From HGM05190 sp964394205 (GTDB lineage Bacteria; Bacteroidota; Bacteroidia; Bacteroidales; Muribaculaceae): a stretch of DNA of 23,120 nucleotides. The position numbers were made by a program, and so were the translations under genes. This document shows positions 15,043 through 22,974 of this stretch, one piece after another (the stretch's first letter is position 1; each line of letters starts with the position of its first letter). The notes under the pieces were generated by a model. That model was not told where the DNA came from, did not search any database, and worked only from the letters and a program-made list of their open reading frames with translations. The stretch spans positions 1-23,120 of the forward strand of contig CAYMVS010000034.1 in the NCBI GenBank assembly GCA_964394205.1, read 5' to 3'.

Positions 15043-17979
15043 TTAACTCTCGGGTCGTGAACAGATTTGCTTGAAGTTGCAGAAAGTGCATGCATGGGCG
15101 TTTTTCCCCTGGCTGAAGGGTACATCAGGGTCAAAAATCTCCTCGACAACTTGCATAAACCGCTCTTTAAACCCGTCGTTGAGCGGGCGGTAGTCGGTTA
15201 TGGCCGTTCCATCCATCTTCAGGGGCTCGATTTTGTTGAATTTCTTCATCTGGTTGAACGAGTAGATGATGGGCTGCACGGGTCCCGGAGGGGTGGCGAA
15301 ACCGGTATAGGCGTTGCAGTAGAAAAACAGCTGAAGCATGGCTTTGCGCCGGTCTTTGATTGTCGGGTCAAAGAGCTCGTCAAAACTTTTGGCATCCAGT
15401 TTGTCGCTGCCGGTCTTGTAGTCGACGAGCCTTAGCAGACCGCCGTCCTGACGGTCGATGTTCACCCGGTCGACGCGGTCGATGAATTGCTTGATGTTGA
15501 CCCTAAGCGTGTCGTTGACTTTCATCTGTGTCTCAATCTCATGCTCGGCGGCGATAAACATCATGGGGGTGAACTCGCGTTCAAGTTCAAGCATATTGAC
15601 GACAAACATCTTCATGACGCGCCCCAACACCTCGGTCTCGCCGTGCAGAGGGGTTGTGTCGCTGTCGCCACGGTTGAAATAGTTTTTGTTTATTGACTTG
15701 ACTATCAGTGAGTCGATGAGGGTGGGCGTTTTCAGGAAACGGTCAATGTCATCGTCGGTTATTAGGATGCCTTCGGGGGGGATGGGAGCGCCGGGGGCGA
15801 GTTTTGAGCGGTAAAGATGCTCGGCAACCTCGTGGAGCACCGTTCCGTAGGTCGAGAAGTCCATATAGTCAACCAGCTCGTTGTCAGGGTTGTATCCCTC
15901 GACATACTTCAAATAGAAGTTGAGCGGACAGTTGATGTAATCGTTGATTGACGAGGCCGAGAGGTTTTTGCCCGACTTGGCAACGGTGTACCGCTCGAGC
16001 TTTTTCATGATTTGGGGTGACTTGACGACATCAATCGTGGGTGGCGTGAAAGCCGACTGCTGATAGTTGTAGATGGCATGGCTCACGTTGCCCCGGTTGT
16101 AGATGTAGAGCAGCTGGGTGAGATAGCGCGACATCTCGCTGCTTTTGCCGCCTATGTTGCGGCCGTCATAGACCAGGGTCACCCGCTTGGCCCGTGTGAT
16201 GAGGCGGTAGAAAAGATAGGCATATATCGACTCTTGAAAGTCGGTGGTCGACAGGCCGTAGGCACGGCGCAGAGTCTCGGGGATGAACGAGCGTGAAAAG
16301 TGTTTGCGCGGAAAGATTCGCTCGTTCATCGACAGAAAGATGATGTTGTCAAAATCGAGCGATCGGGTTTCAAGGACTCCCATGATCTGCAGCCCTTTGA
16401 GGGGCTCCCCCTCAAAGCGCACGCTCTCGCCGGCGAGTGCCCGCTCAAGCAGTTGAAAGAAGGTGCTTTCGCGCATCGTTATACCGTAGCGTCCGACCGC
16501 CTCGCGCAGGGTGGCCAGGGCCGTCAGGCAGCTCTCGAGAAACATTCGCTCGAGCGGCGTGTTGTCGGTGAGCGCTCTTGACAACAGTCCGAGCAGCGCG
16601 ACGGTGTAGTTATAGACCTGGTCAAAGTTGTGGCTGTCTTTGACTTGGGCAAACACGGCTTTCAGTGATGGCCCGAGAGCGGCGAGCTCGCCTGAGCTTA
16701 CTGTGAACAGCCTTTTTGCGGTGAGGGTCGAGGAGATGTTGACCGCCTCTTTTTCAAAGACCGAGAGGATGATGGGGTGGGTGACAACCTTGAGGATGTC
16801 CTCATAGAAATATTTCACATCGCCGTCGACAAAGCGTGAGTTGAGGTGCATCGACACTATCGAGCTGAGCAGGGCGGCTATCGGCGTGTGTTTCATGGGA
16901 TAGCCCATGGTTATGTTTACCTTGTCGATGGTCTCGGGCAGCGAGTGGATCAGGGGGATGAAGAGATACTCGTCGGGCAGCACGACAGCGGTGTTGATGG
17001 CGTCGTCGGGCTTGGAAATGACCCCCTCCTCGACCCACCGGGAGAGCACATTGCCGGCAAATTTAGCCTGTCCCACACGCGACGGGATGCCGACAATCTC
17101 AATTTCGGGCACCGACGGCTCCTGCTGCTCAATCTCAAACCGCGAGGGAAACAACTCGACATTGCGGGCCATGAACCGGCTCGCCCGATTCCCTTTCACC
17201 TCAAAAGCCGGCGAGGCATAGTCCCAGTAAAAATCGGCCACGCCGCGCGCTTTGAGCCGCTCAAAGATGGCAAACTCCGAGGTCGAAAGCACGTTGAATC
17301 CCACAAAGATGTAACGCTTGTAGTGGAACGACTCACAGCGGGCCACCTCGCCGGCGGCATGACGGTACAGACGGCCGCGGTTGGTCAGTCCCTCCTTTTC
17401 AAGCGACGCGTGAAAGTCGTTGTAGAGCGGGTAGAGGATTTGCCATAGTTTGAGGAAACGCTCGCCGGCCTTGACCTCTTTGTCAACCCCGATGTGGGTC
17501 CAGAACACCTCGGGGTCATAACCCTCGGGCAGCTCGCCCCAGTATCGTTTTATGATGTCGATTTGCTCGGGGGTGAAATAGTTGGCATTAATCTCCTTGA
17601 GACGCTTGACGTTGACAAAGAGCCGTTCAGGGTCGACCATATAGCTGTCGACATCGTTGAAGTCGTTCAGCAGCATCTCGCCCCAGAAGAGAAATTTGTC
17701 AAAGTCGGCAATCTCCTGTGACAGGCGGTCATAGCAACGGTAGAGGGTAAACAGCTGCTCATATCGCGAGGCCTCGATCAGGTCGCTGAACGAGGCCACA
17801 AAGTCGGTCATCGACATGATCTGGGGCATGATGAAGGGCGCTCCTCTCATGGCTTGCCTGAGGTAGTCGGTGAAAAAAGTGCTGCTGCGCTTATTGGGGA
17901 AAATGAAGCAATAGTCAAGCAGGTTTTCGCGCTCATGTCGACAGTAGACATCGGCGACGAGCTTTAGAAACTGTTGCAT
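15043..17979 (-). CDS. AddB-like PD-(D/E)XK nuclease
   Basis: A 978-residue protein of the AddB/RecB-type family. AddB pairs with the helicase-nuclease AddA in double-strand break repair. The N-terminal half resembles an inactive SF1 helicase and starts with FIFPNKRSSTFFTDYL; I see no Walker A motif. The C-terminal nuclease has YGTVLHEVAEHLY (His716), IKQFIDRVDRV and VDYKTG (Asp853, Lys855). Four cysteines, Cys684 in NCPLNFYLKY plus Cys964, Cys967 and Cys973 in ACTFCNFKQIC, match the iron-sulfur staple of AddB-type nucleases. It sits between holB (1-bp gap) and hemW, and no addA helicase gene is in the window, though in many Bacteroidales the two are adjacent. Active-site residues look intact. 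Confidence 0.85.
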   Translation of the reverse strand: MQQFLKLVADVYCRHERENLLDYCFIFPNKRSSTFFTDYLRQAMRGAPFIMPQIMSMTDFVASFSDLIEASRYEQLFTLYRCYDRLSQEIADFDKFLFWGEMLLNDFNDVDSYMVDPERLFVNVKRLKEINANYFTPEQIDIIKRYWGELPEGYDPEVFWTHIGVDKEVKAGERFLKLWQILYPLYNDFHASLEKEGLTNRGRLYRHAAGEVARCESFHYKRYIFVGFNVLSTSEFAIFERLKARGVADFYWDYASPAFEVKGNRASRFMARNVELFPSRFEIEQQEPSVPEIEIVGIPSRVGQAKFAGNVLSRWVEEGVISKPDDAINTAVVLPDEYLFIPLIHSLPETIDKVNITMGYPMKHTPIAALLSSIVSMHLNSRFVDGDVKYFYEDILKVVTHPIILSVFEKEAVNISSTLTAKRLFTVSSGELAALGPSLKAVFAQVKDSHNFDQVYNYTVALLGLLSRALTDNTPLERMFLESCLTALATLREAVGRYGITMRESTFFQLLERALAGESVRFEGEPLKGLQIMGVLETRSLDFDNIIFLSMNERIFPRKHFSRSFIPETLRRAYGLSTTDFQESIYAYLFYRLITRAKRVTLVYDGRNIGGKSSEMSRYLTQLLYIYNRGNVSHAIYNYQQSAFTPPTIDVVKSPQIMKKLERYTVAKSGKNLSASSINDYINCPLNFYLKYVEGYNPDNELVDYMDFSTYGTVLHEVAEHLYRSKLAPGAPIPPEGILITDDDIDRFLKTPTLIDSLIVKSINKNYFNRGDSDTTPLHGETEVLGRVMKMFVVNMLELEREFTPMMFIAAEHEIETQMKVNDTLRVNIKQFIDRVDRVNIDRQDGGLLRLVDYKTGSDKLDAKSFDELFDPTIKDRRKAMLQLFFYCNAYTGFATPPGPVQPIIYSFNQMKKFNKIEPLKMDGTAITDYRPLNDGFKERFMQVVEEIFDPDVPFSQGKNAHACTFCNFKQICSRPES

Positions 17980-17980
17980 A

Positions 17981-19108
17981 TCAATTCTTTAATAATAAGA
18001 TGACTTTGATCGCCAGGTCAAGGTTGACAATCTTGCTGTTGGCGTTGCCGGCAATGTCGGTCATGGCATCGTTCATCACCCGACACAGGGCCTCGGCGTT
18101 GCGCTCATGGATGAAGCGGGCAAAACGTGTGCTGAAAGCGGCCTCGGGGCGATTGAGATACACAAGCGACGGGTCTCCGAAATTATATATAAAGTTCTCG
18201 CGAACGAGCCGCTGGGCGTATTCATAGAATTTCACTTCACGCTCGCGCCCCAGTGAGTCAAGCCTGTTGGCCCAGTCGCGCAGGTCTTTGACCTTGCGTT
18301 GATAGGCGTTTCTCATCAGCTGCATGAACAGGTCGAGAAACTCGCCCGAGTCGCCGGCGGCAACCTTGAGCTGCCCGAGGGCGGCGGTGACACTCCCCTC
18401 GGCAATGTGGGCTATCACTTTGGCATCGGCCTCGTTGACAGCCTGGGTGGTGGCGAGATAGCTCGCCACGGTGTCGTCGCCGAGCCGTCTCATCTCCACT
18501 CGGCGCAGGCGCGAGTAGATGGTCGGCAGGATGTTGGCCGGGTTGTTGGAGGTCAATAGAAACAGGGTGTCGGGATAGGGCTCTTCAAGTATCTTGAGCA
18601 ACTTGTTGGCTGTGGCTTCCTCCATCTTTTCAGGCAGCCAGATGATGACAATCTTGAAACGCGCCCCGTGGGTCGTGTAGTTGAGCACCCTCACCAGCTC
18701 GTTGCTTTCGGAGACATAGATGGTTGGCTGGGCATTCTTCTTGTCAAAAAAGGTTGTCCATCGCTCGGGAGAGGCGTAGGGGTCGAGATTCAGAAATTCT
18801 TTCCATTCACTTGCAAAGTCGGCCGACACGGGCGCCGTGTTGCGGTCGCCCTTTACCACCGGGTACACAAAATAGGTGTCTATGTGGTTGAACGACTGAT
18901 GCTGAAGACATGACGGACACTTGCCGCACGGCTCGCCGTCGCGGCGGTCGGTGCAGTGAATATACTGAGCGAAGGCGCGGGCCATCATCAATTTGCCAAC
19001 ACCTTGGGGGCCCTCAAACAACAGCGCGTGAGGAATATTGTCGTCGGCAACCAGATTGAGCAATTGGCGCTTGACCGACTCGTGACCGGGTATATCGCTA
19101 AACTTCAT
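17981..19108 (-). CDS. holB: DNA polymerase III delta-prime subunit
   Basis: The delta-prime subunit is the rigid stator of the clamp loader that opens the sliding clamp for replication. The 375-residue product starts MKFSDIPGHESVKRQL and has a Walker A-like GPQGVGK (residues 33-39) followed by Leu where ATPases have Ser/Thr, so nucleotide hydrolysis is unlikely, as in other delta-prime proteins. A zinc-binding cluster CGKCPSC lies near residues 62-68, and LLKILEEPYPDTLFLL and ILPTIYSRLRR match the sensor 1/arginine-finger region (SRL rather than SRC). I chose the ATG at 19108. A TTG at 19126 lies upstream of the predicted -7 box and adds residues outside the family start. It heads the minus-strand operon with the addB-like gene and hemW. 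Confidence 0.92.
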   Translation of the reverse strand: MKFSDIPGHESVKRQLLNLVADDNIPHALLFEGPQGVGKLMMARAFAQYIHCTDRRDGEPCGKCPSCLQHQSFNHIDTYFVYPVVKGDRNTAPVSADFASEWKEFLNLDPYASPERWTTFFDKKNAQPTIYVSESNELVRVLNYTTHGARFKIVIIWLPEKMEEATANKLLKILEEPYPDTLFLLTSNNPANILPTIYSRLRRVEMRRLGDDTVASYLATTQAVNEADAKVIAHIAEGSVTAALGQLKVAAGDSGEFLDLFMQLMRNAYQRKVKDLRDWANRLDSLGREREVKFYEYAQRLVRENFIYNFGDPSLVYLNRPEAAFSTRFARFIHERNAEALCRVMNDAMTDIAGNANSKIVNLDLAIKVILLLKN

Positions 19109-19114
19109 GTTTTG

Positions 19115-19146
19115 CAAAAATAACAAATTTTACTGACGTGGGCAAC
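19115..19146 (-). promoter_or_regulatory. Promoter for the holB operon
   Basis: On the minus strand GTTG (plus 19146-19143) precedes TATTTTTG (19122-19115) by 20 bp; the -7 box is a full consensus match and the -33 box has one mismatch. Transcription would start within a few bases of the ATG at 19108, implying a very short leader or none. Confidence 0.5.
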
Positions 19147-19353
19147 CCGCTGTTGCATGCAATTTTTTTGGCCGTTGCCCGGTGCAGCTGCCGGTTGATG
19201 GTCGCGACTATTGGTCGGGCAAAAGGGGAGGTGGACATGGATTGTGTGCTGAAAAGGTTGTAGATCAACCGGTTGAGTGTTTGGATTGTGCTAAATTTTG
19301 TTAATCAATCCATTTATTTTCAACCCATTGGAGTGAAATTTAATTAACTGTTA
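19123..19353. other. Divergent intergenic spacer with palindromes
   Basis: About 230 bp between holB and the thioesterase gene hold no ORF I can support. Seen: an inverted repeat GGGCAAC (19140-19146) / GTTGCCC (19174-19180); the palindrome TTGCATGCAA (19153-19162) followed by a T-run; CCGGTTGA twice (19191-19198 and 19269-19276); and the 12-bp perfect palindrome TCAACCGGTTGA (19265-19276). These may be operator sites or part of a small RNA, but none is a recognised motif. Confidence 0.35.
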
Positions 19354-19361
19354 TAACTTTG
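19354..19361 (+). promoter_or_regulatory. -7 element upstream of thioesterase-dprA
   Basis: TAACTTTG is a full TAnnTTTG match only 6 bp before the ATG at 19368. The nearest -33-like box is ATTG at 19327-19330, with a rather long 23-bp spacer. If real, the mRNA would start at or next to the start codon. Confidence 0.45.
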
Positions 19362-19367
19362 TAGGTG

Positions 19368-19778
19368 ATGAAAAAAGAAAGAGAATATATCTTTGAGCTG
19401 CCCTTGAAGGTGCGCGACTATGAGGTCGACGCCGAGGGGATTGTCAATAATGCCAACTATTTGCATTACATGGAGCACACGCGCCATGAGTTCTGTGAAA
19501 AGGCCGGGCTGTCGTTTCGCGAGATGACCGCCCGCGGGTTGACGCCGGTTGTGCGCCAGGTCGAGGTGACCTATCTGTCGTCGCTCGGTTTGGGCGACAG
19601 CATGGTCAGCAAGCTGTCGCTCGAGCGTGACGGGGCGCGGTTCATCTTCATTCAAGACATTTATCGCGCCGACGACGGCAGGCCGGTTGTGAAAGGACGC
19701 GTGACCATAGTCTCCTTGAAGGATGGCCGTCTTGACCGTGGCGATGAGCTTGCCCGGGCGTTTGAAGATTATATCTGA
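19368..19778 (+). CDS. Acyl-CoA thioesterase, hotdog (4HBT) family
   Basis: A 136-residue single-domain hotdog protein of the YbgC/4-hydroxybenzoyl-CoA thioesterase type, expected to hydrolyse an acyl-CoA to the free acid in the cytoplasm. The segment VRDYEVDAEGIVNNANYLHYMEH at residues 15-37 matches the family signature, with the acidic residue before GIVNNANY at the catalytic position. The substrate is not deducible. I use the ATG at 19368; a GTG one codon earlier is also in frame. It lies 6 bp upstream of dprA in the same direction, a pairing also seen in other Bacteroidales and so probably an operon of convenience rather than function (inference). Confidence 0.88.
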   Translation: MKKEREYIFELPLKVRDYEVDAEGIVNNANYLHYMEHTRHEFCEKAGLSFREMTARGLTPVVRQVEVTYLSSLGLGDSMVSKLSLERDGARFIFIQDIYRADDGRPVVKGRVTIVSLKDGRLDRGDELARAFEDYI

Positions 19779-19784
19779 TGATTT

Positions 19785-20918
19785 ATGACCCATACCGACA
19801 ATCGACTATATGACATTGCCTTAGGGCTGCTCGACAGGATGACACCGGCCCGGGCCACCGAGCTTGCCGAGCGTATGCCCGGTTTCACGCCGGCGAGCGT
19901 CTTCACTCATGGCGATGAGGCGCTAAGGGCGGCTCTGGGGGGCGCGCTGCCTCAGGCCTTGAGCCGACACTCGCGTGACAAAGCCCTTGCCGAGGCCGAG
20001 CTTGAACTGAAATGGGCCGACAAGAATCGTGTGAGAGTGATAGGGCGGTGGAGTGAGCTTTATCCCCGGCGGTTAAGGGAGTGTGACGATGCCCCGATAT
20101 GCATCTATGCTTTAGGCGACTGCGACCCGGACAGGCCCGCTGTGATCTCGATTGTCGGGACGCGCCGCGCTACGGCCTACGGGGTCGATTTTGTTGACCG
20201 CGCTGTCGCAGAGCTGACTGAAAGGCTCGCTCAAAAACCTCTGATCATAAGTGGATTGGCGCTTGGTATTGACATCTCGGCCCACCGGGCTTCCCTGAAA
20301 TCGGGAGCGCCTACAGCCGCCATCATGGCGACTCCGCTCAATAATATCTACCCGGCGTGTCACCGCAACGACGCGGCGCGCATCATCGAGCATGGCGGCA
20401 TGTTGATCACCGAATATCGGTCGTCCGATGCCGTTCATCGGGGCAACTTCCTGGCCCGCAACCGCATAGTGGCCGGGATGGCCGATGTCACGATTGTGGT
20501 TGAGAGCGACTTGCGCGGCGGCGCTCTCTGCACAGCCCGTCTCGCCGCCGACTATAACCGACAGGTCGGAGCCGTGCCGGGACGCACCGGCGACCGCTAT
20601 AGCCGAGGTTGCAACGACTTGATTGTCAAACAACAGGCGGCGATGGTGAGAGACGCCGAGGATATCATTCAGCTCGCCGGATGGCCGTTGACCCAGGTGG
20701 CCGACCAACCGGTGCAAAAGAGCCTGTTTCCCGAGCTTGACCCCATCCAGACCCTTATCTATGAGATGCTGACCGTCAATGGAGATATGCACCAAAGCGC
20801 GATTTTTGACCGGCTCGATGGGAAAATCCCCTTTCACACATTCATCGCAAAGATGACCGACATGGAGTTCTGTGACATTGTGATGAAGCTCCCCGGAGGC
20901 CATTTTCGCGTGAAGTGA
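19785..20918 (+). CDS. dprA: DNA processing protein DprA
   Basis: DprA binds incoming single-stranded DNA and loads RecA during natural transformation; it is also widespread in bacteria not known to be competent. The 377-residue protein has the Rossmann-like core: ISIVGTRRATAYG, the ISGLALGIDISAH loop, GGMLITEY, NFLARNRIVAGMAD, VVESDLRGGAL with TARLAADYNR, and VGAVPGRT. An N-terminal HhH/SAM-like helical region precedes it (about 1-80), and a C-terminal winged-helix domain (about 315-377) ends it, so all three domains are present. Start 6 bp after the thioesterase stop. No other competence genes are in view. Confidence 0.95.
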   Translation: MTHTDNRLYDIALGLLDRMTPARATELAERMPGFTPASVFTHGDEALRAALGGALPQALSRHSRDKALAEAELELKWADKNRVRVIGRWSELYPRRLRECDDAPICIYALGDCDPDRPAVISIVGTRRATAYGVDFVDRAVAELTERLAQKPLIISGLALGIDISAHRASLKSGAPTAAIMATPLNNIYPACHRNDAARIIEHGGMLITEYRSSDAVHRGNFLARNRIVAGMADVTIVVESDLRGGALCTARLAADYNRQVGAVPGRTGDRYSRGCNDLIVKQQAAMVRDAEDIIQLAGWPLTQVADQPVQKSLFPELDPIQTLIYEMLTVNGDMHQSAIFDRLDGKIPFHTFIAKMTDMEFCDIVMKLPGGHFRVK

Positions 20919-20999
20919 CCCAACAAACACCGCCGCCGCGTTGTTATACCTTATTATTACTTAATTACTTACCACTCTAAATTTAAAACCATAAAACTC

Positions 21000-21875
21000 A
21001 TGACCAAAAGAATCATCGCCCCGTCGGAAATGATTATCAACCCCGACGGAACAATCTTCCACCTGCATCTTCACCCCGACATGCTGACCGACCGCGTTAT
21101 CCTCGTTGGCGACCCGGCGCGTGTCGACCTCGTGGCAAGTTTTTTTGACACAAAGACATTTGAAGTCACCGCCCGCGAGTTTCACACCATCGGTGGCACA
21201 TACAGAGGCAAGCCGATTATGTGCCTGTCACATGGCATCGGCCCCGACAACATCGACATCGTTGTCAACGAGCTTGACGCACTGGCCAATATCGATTTCA
21301 GCACACGCGAGGTGCGCGACAACCACCGCCGGCTGACGATGGTGCGCATCGGCACTTCGGGCGCCCTTCAGCCCGAGCTGAAGCTCGGCACACCGGTGAT
21401 TGCCGAAAAATCGATTGGCTTTGACGGTGTGTTGAATTATTATGCCGGCCGTAATGACGTCTCCGACCTCGACTTTGAACACGACTTCTGTGACAGCGTG
21501 GGCTGGAACCCGCTATGGGCCAAACCATACGTTGTCGATGCCGACCCCGGGTTGGTTGAGATGATAGGGCGCGACGACATGGTGCGCGGCAACACGATCT
21601 CGGCCGTAGGTTTTTATGGTCCGCAAGGACGCGAGCTCCGGCTGCGGCTGGCCAACCCCGACCTTAACCGTCACATCGAGGAGTTTGAGCACAAGGGGCG
21701 CCGGGTGACAAACTATGAGATGGAAAGCGCGCCCCTGCAGGGCCTCAGCCTCTTGATGGGGCACAGCGCGATGACCGTCTGCTCGATCATCGCCAACCGC
21801 ATGCGCCACGACGCCACGCCCAACTACAAGACCGCCATCCACGACCTGATCGGCACCGTTCTTGACCGCATCTGA
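21000..21875 (+). CDS. Nucleoside phosphorylase (uridine phosphorylase family)
   Basis: Enzymes of this PNP/UDP family cleave nucleosides with phosphate to the free base and (deoxy)ribose 1-phosphate. The 291-residue product shows ILVGDPARV (phosphate-binding Arg), CLSHGIGPDNIDIVVNEL, MVRIGTSGALQ (phosphate/ribose site) and the ribose-binding NYEMESAPLQGLSLLMGH with the EMES motif. It is somewhat longer than E. coli Udp, as is usual for the Bacteroidales form; uridine is the most likely substrate but purines cannot be excluded. It starts 81 bp after dprA. The spacer is AT-rich (20941-20999) but has no exact TAnnTTTG, so the promoter is unclear. Confidence 0.88.
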   Translation: MTKRIIAPSEMIINPDGTIFHLHLHPDMLTDRVILVGDPARVDLVASFFDTKTFEVTAREFHTIGGTYRGKPIMCLSHGIGPDNIDIVVNELDALANIDFSTREVRDNHRRLTMVRIGTSGALQPELKLGTPVIAEKSIGFDGVLNYYAGRNDVSDLDFEHDFCDSVGWNPLWAKPYVVDADPGLVEMIGRDDMVRGNTISAVGFYGPQGRELRLRLANPDLNRHIEEFEHKGRRVTNYEMESAPLQGLSLLMGHSAMTVCSIIANRMRHDATPNYKTAIHDLIGTVLDRI

Positions 21876-21942
21876 GAACAATTCCCGACCCCGGTGTGTT
21901 GTATAGTAAGAATAACACAAAAACATCAGAGATTATACGACT

Positions 21943-22206
21943 ATGAACACACTCAATCAACAGGCAGCCGACGCTGCCGCCATCTCGCGTCAAGCCGCCC
22001 AGGTAAGTGCCTCGGCCGCAGCAGTAGCAGTAGAAGACAAGACACAGGCAGCCAAAGAGGTCGCCCAGTCTAAAGTAAACGAATTTAAGGCACAGGCAGC
22101 TGAGAAATTGGGAGGCCTGAGCGACAAGCTCAAAGGGTTTGCCGCCGACGCCGCCGAGAAAGCCGCCGATGCCGCCGACGGCCTTGCAGCAAAACTGCGC
22201 AAGTAG
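21943..22206 (+). CDS. Small Ala-rich helical protein (LEA/phasin-like), unknown function
   Basis: I do not recognise this 87-residue protein as a named family. It contains 28 alanines (32%), no Pro, Cys, Trp, Tyr or His, and only two Phe. It has about 12 basic and 11 acidic residues in regular alternation, for example AAEKLGGLSDKLKGF and AADAAEKAADAADGLAAKL. This predicts one long amphipathic helix like LEA group 3, apolipoprotein or phasin-type proteins. No signal peptide or membrane segment is present. It starts 67 bp after the phosphorylase gene and is followed by a very strong terminator, which supports it being a real expressed gene. A role in binding membranes, polymer or nucleic acid, or in stress protection, is only a guess. 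Codon use is GC-rich, as in its left neighbours. Confidence 0.72.
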   Translation: MNTLNQQAADAAAISRQAAQVSASAAAVAVEDKTQAAKEVAQSKVNEFKAQAAEKLGGLSDKLKGFAADAAEKAADAADGLAAKLRK

Positions 22207-22220
22207 CCGCCTACCCCAAC

Positions 22221-22277
22221 AAACGTCAGGTCGGGATAAATAGTTTGGAAATTGCTATTTATCCCGACCTGACGTTT
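22221..22277. terminator. 22-bp perfect hairpin, bidirectional terminator
   Basis: The arms 22221-22242 and 22256-22277 are perfectly complementary over 22 bp with a 13-nt loop. It lies 14 bp after the Ala-rich protein's stop. The plus-strand arm ends in TTTT and the minus-strand arm is followed by TTGTTGGGG, so it should serve the plus strand and possibly also vsr. The stop codon and last seven sense codons of vsr fall within it. Confidence 0.85.
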
Positions 22278-22776
22278 TCCTATCACCGTATGGCAAGCCC
22301 GGTTCAGCAGCAACCGGAAGGCCGCCGGGAGAAGACATGTAAGAGTCATTAAGCCCAATTCCCACTATCTCATTATAGAGACGATAGAGCGTCTCGACGC
22401 GTTTCGCTTTAGTCTTGATGTCACATTCCCATATTCTGATCACCTTCCATCCGGCAAGACGGAGATCGACTCCGTTGGCATAGTCGCGGGCGATGTTCAT
22501 TGTTATCTTATGCTTCCAGAAATAAACATTTGATTTGGGCAGCCTGAAGAACTTGCATCCGTCATGGCCATGCCAGAAACAGCCATCAATAAAGACAACC
22601 GTCTTGTACTTCTTCAGAACGATATCAGGAGATCCCGGCAGATTCCGGTTATTGACACGATAGCGCAGACCCCGAGAGAAAAGATACTTCCTCACAATCA
22701 TCTCCGGCTTGGTATCCCTACCCTTGATCGCCGCCATGCAGCGGCTCCTTTGCCCCGGTGTCATAATGTCAGTCAT
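22255..22776 (-). CDS. vsr: Very short patch repair (Vsr) endonuclease
   Basis: Vsr nicks beside T:G mismatches left by deamination of 5-methylcytosine and usually accompanies a C5-cytosine methyltransferase. I chose the ATG at 22776, giving MTDIMTPGQRSRCMAAIKGRD, the standard family start (173 residues); an ATG at 22764 is also possible, and the upstream start at 22809 adds non-family residues. Active-site candidates are Glu25, Asp51 in PGSPDI, Asp64 and His69 in DGCFWHGHDGC. Zinc ligands fit Cys66, His71, Cys74 and Cys118. Position 64 is Asp where E. coli has catalytic His, a variant I believe is common in the family. Residues after about 140 are a non-conserved tail encoded partly inside the terminator. 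No methyltransferase is in the window; it may lie to the right. Confidence 0.92.
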   Translation of the reverse strand: MTDIMTPGQRSRCMAAIKGRDTKPEMIVRKYLFSRGLRYRVNNRNLPGSPDIVLKKYKTVVFIDGCFWHGHDGCKFFRLPKSNVYFWKHKITMNIARDYANGVDLRLAGWKVIRIWECDIKTKAKRVETLYRLYNEIVGIGLNDSYMSSPGGLPVAAEPGLPYGDRKTSGRDK

Positions 22777-22974
22777 CGCTGTAATTTCATACGCTCTGCC
22801 AGCGCGCAAATTGTTTACAATCCAAATTGTCAGTAATCAAACATCTAATGGGAACCTCGATAACAGCCATCACCTTTAACCGTAAACCATCGCCAATCAA
22901 CCCGATTATTTGCCGATAAGATATAGTTCTATAATAAGTTAATCTCCGTCATTGGCAAGGATAAAAAATAAGAA
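22777..22974. other. AT-rich spacer upstream of vsr with short repeats
   Basis: No gene is supported here. CAAATTGT occurs at 22807-22814 and 22823-22830, and ATTGT-TT-ACAAT (22810-22821) is an imperfect palindrome overlapping the first copy, located about 31-54 bp before the vsr ATG. This could be an operator or part of the vsr promoter, but no full TAnnTTTG box was found. The composition is clearly more AT-rich than the rest of the window. Confidence 0.3.

Noticed and set aside
19109..19126. TTG start giving a six-residue N-terminal extension of HolB
   Set aside because: The region contains the predicted -7 promoter box and the extension does not match the family start; the ATG at 19108 is better.
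20919..20999. Terminator or promoter between dprA and the nucleoside phosphorylase
   Set aside because: The only inverted repeat (AACAA/TTGTT) is 5 bp with a long loop, and no TAnnTTTG is present; too weak to annotate.
22847..22921. Short plus-strand frame in the AT-rich right end
   Set aside because: Only about 24 codons, with no supporting signals.
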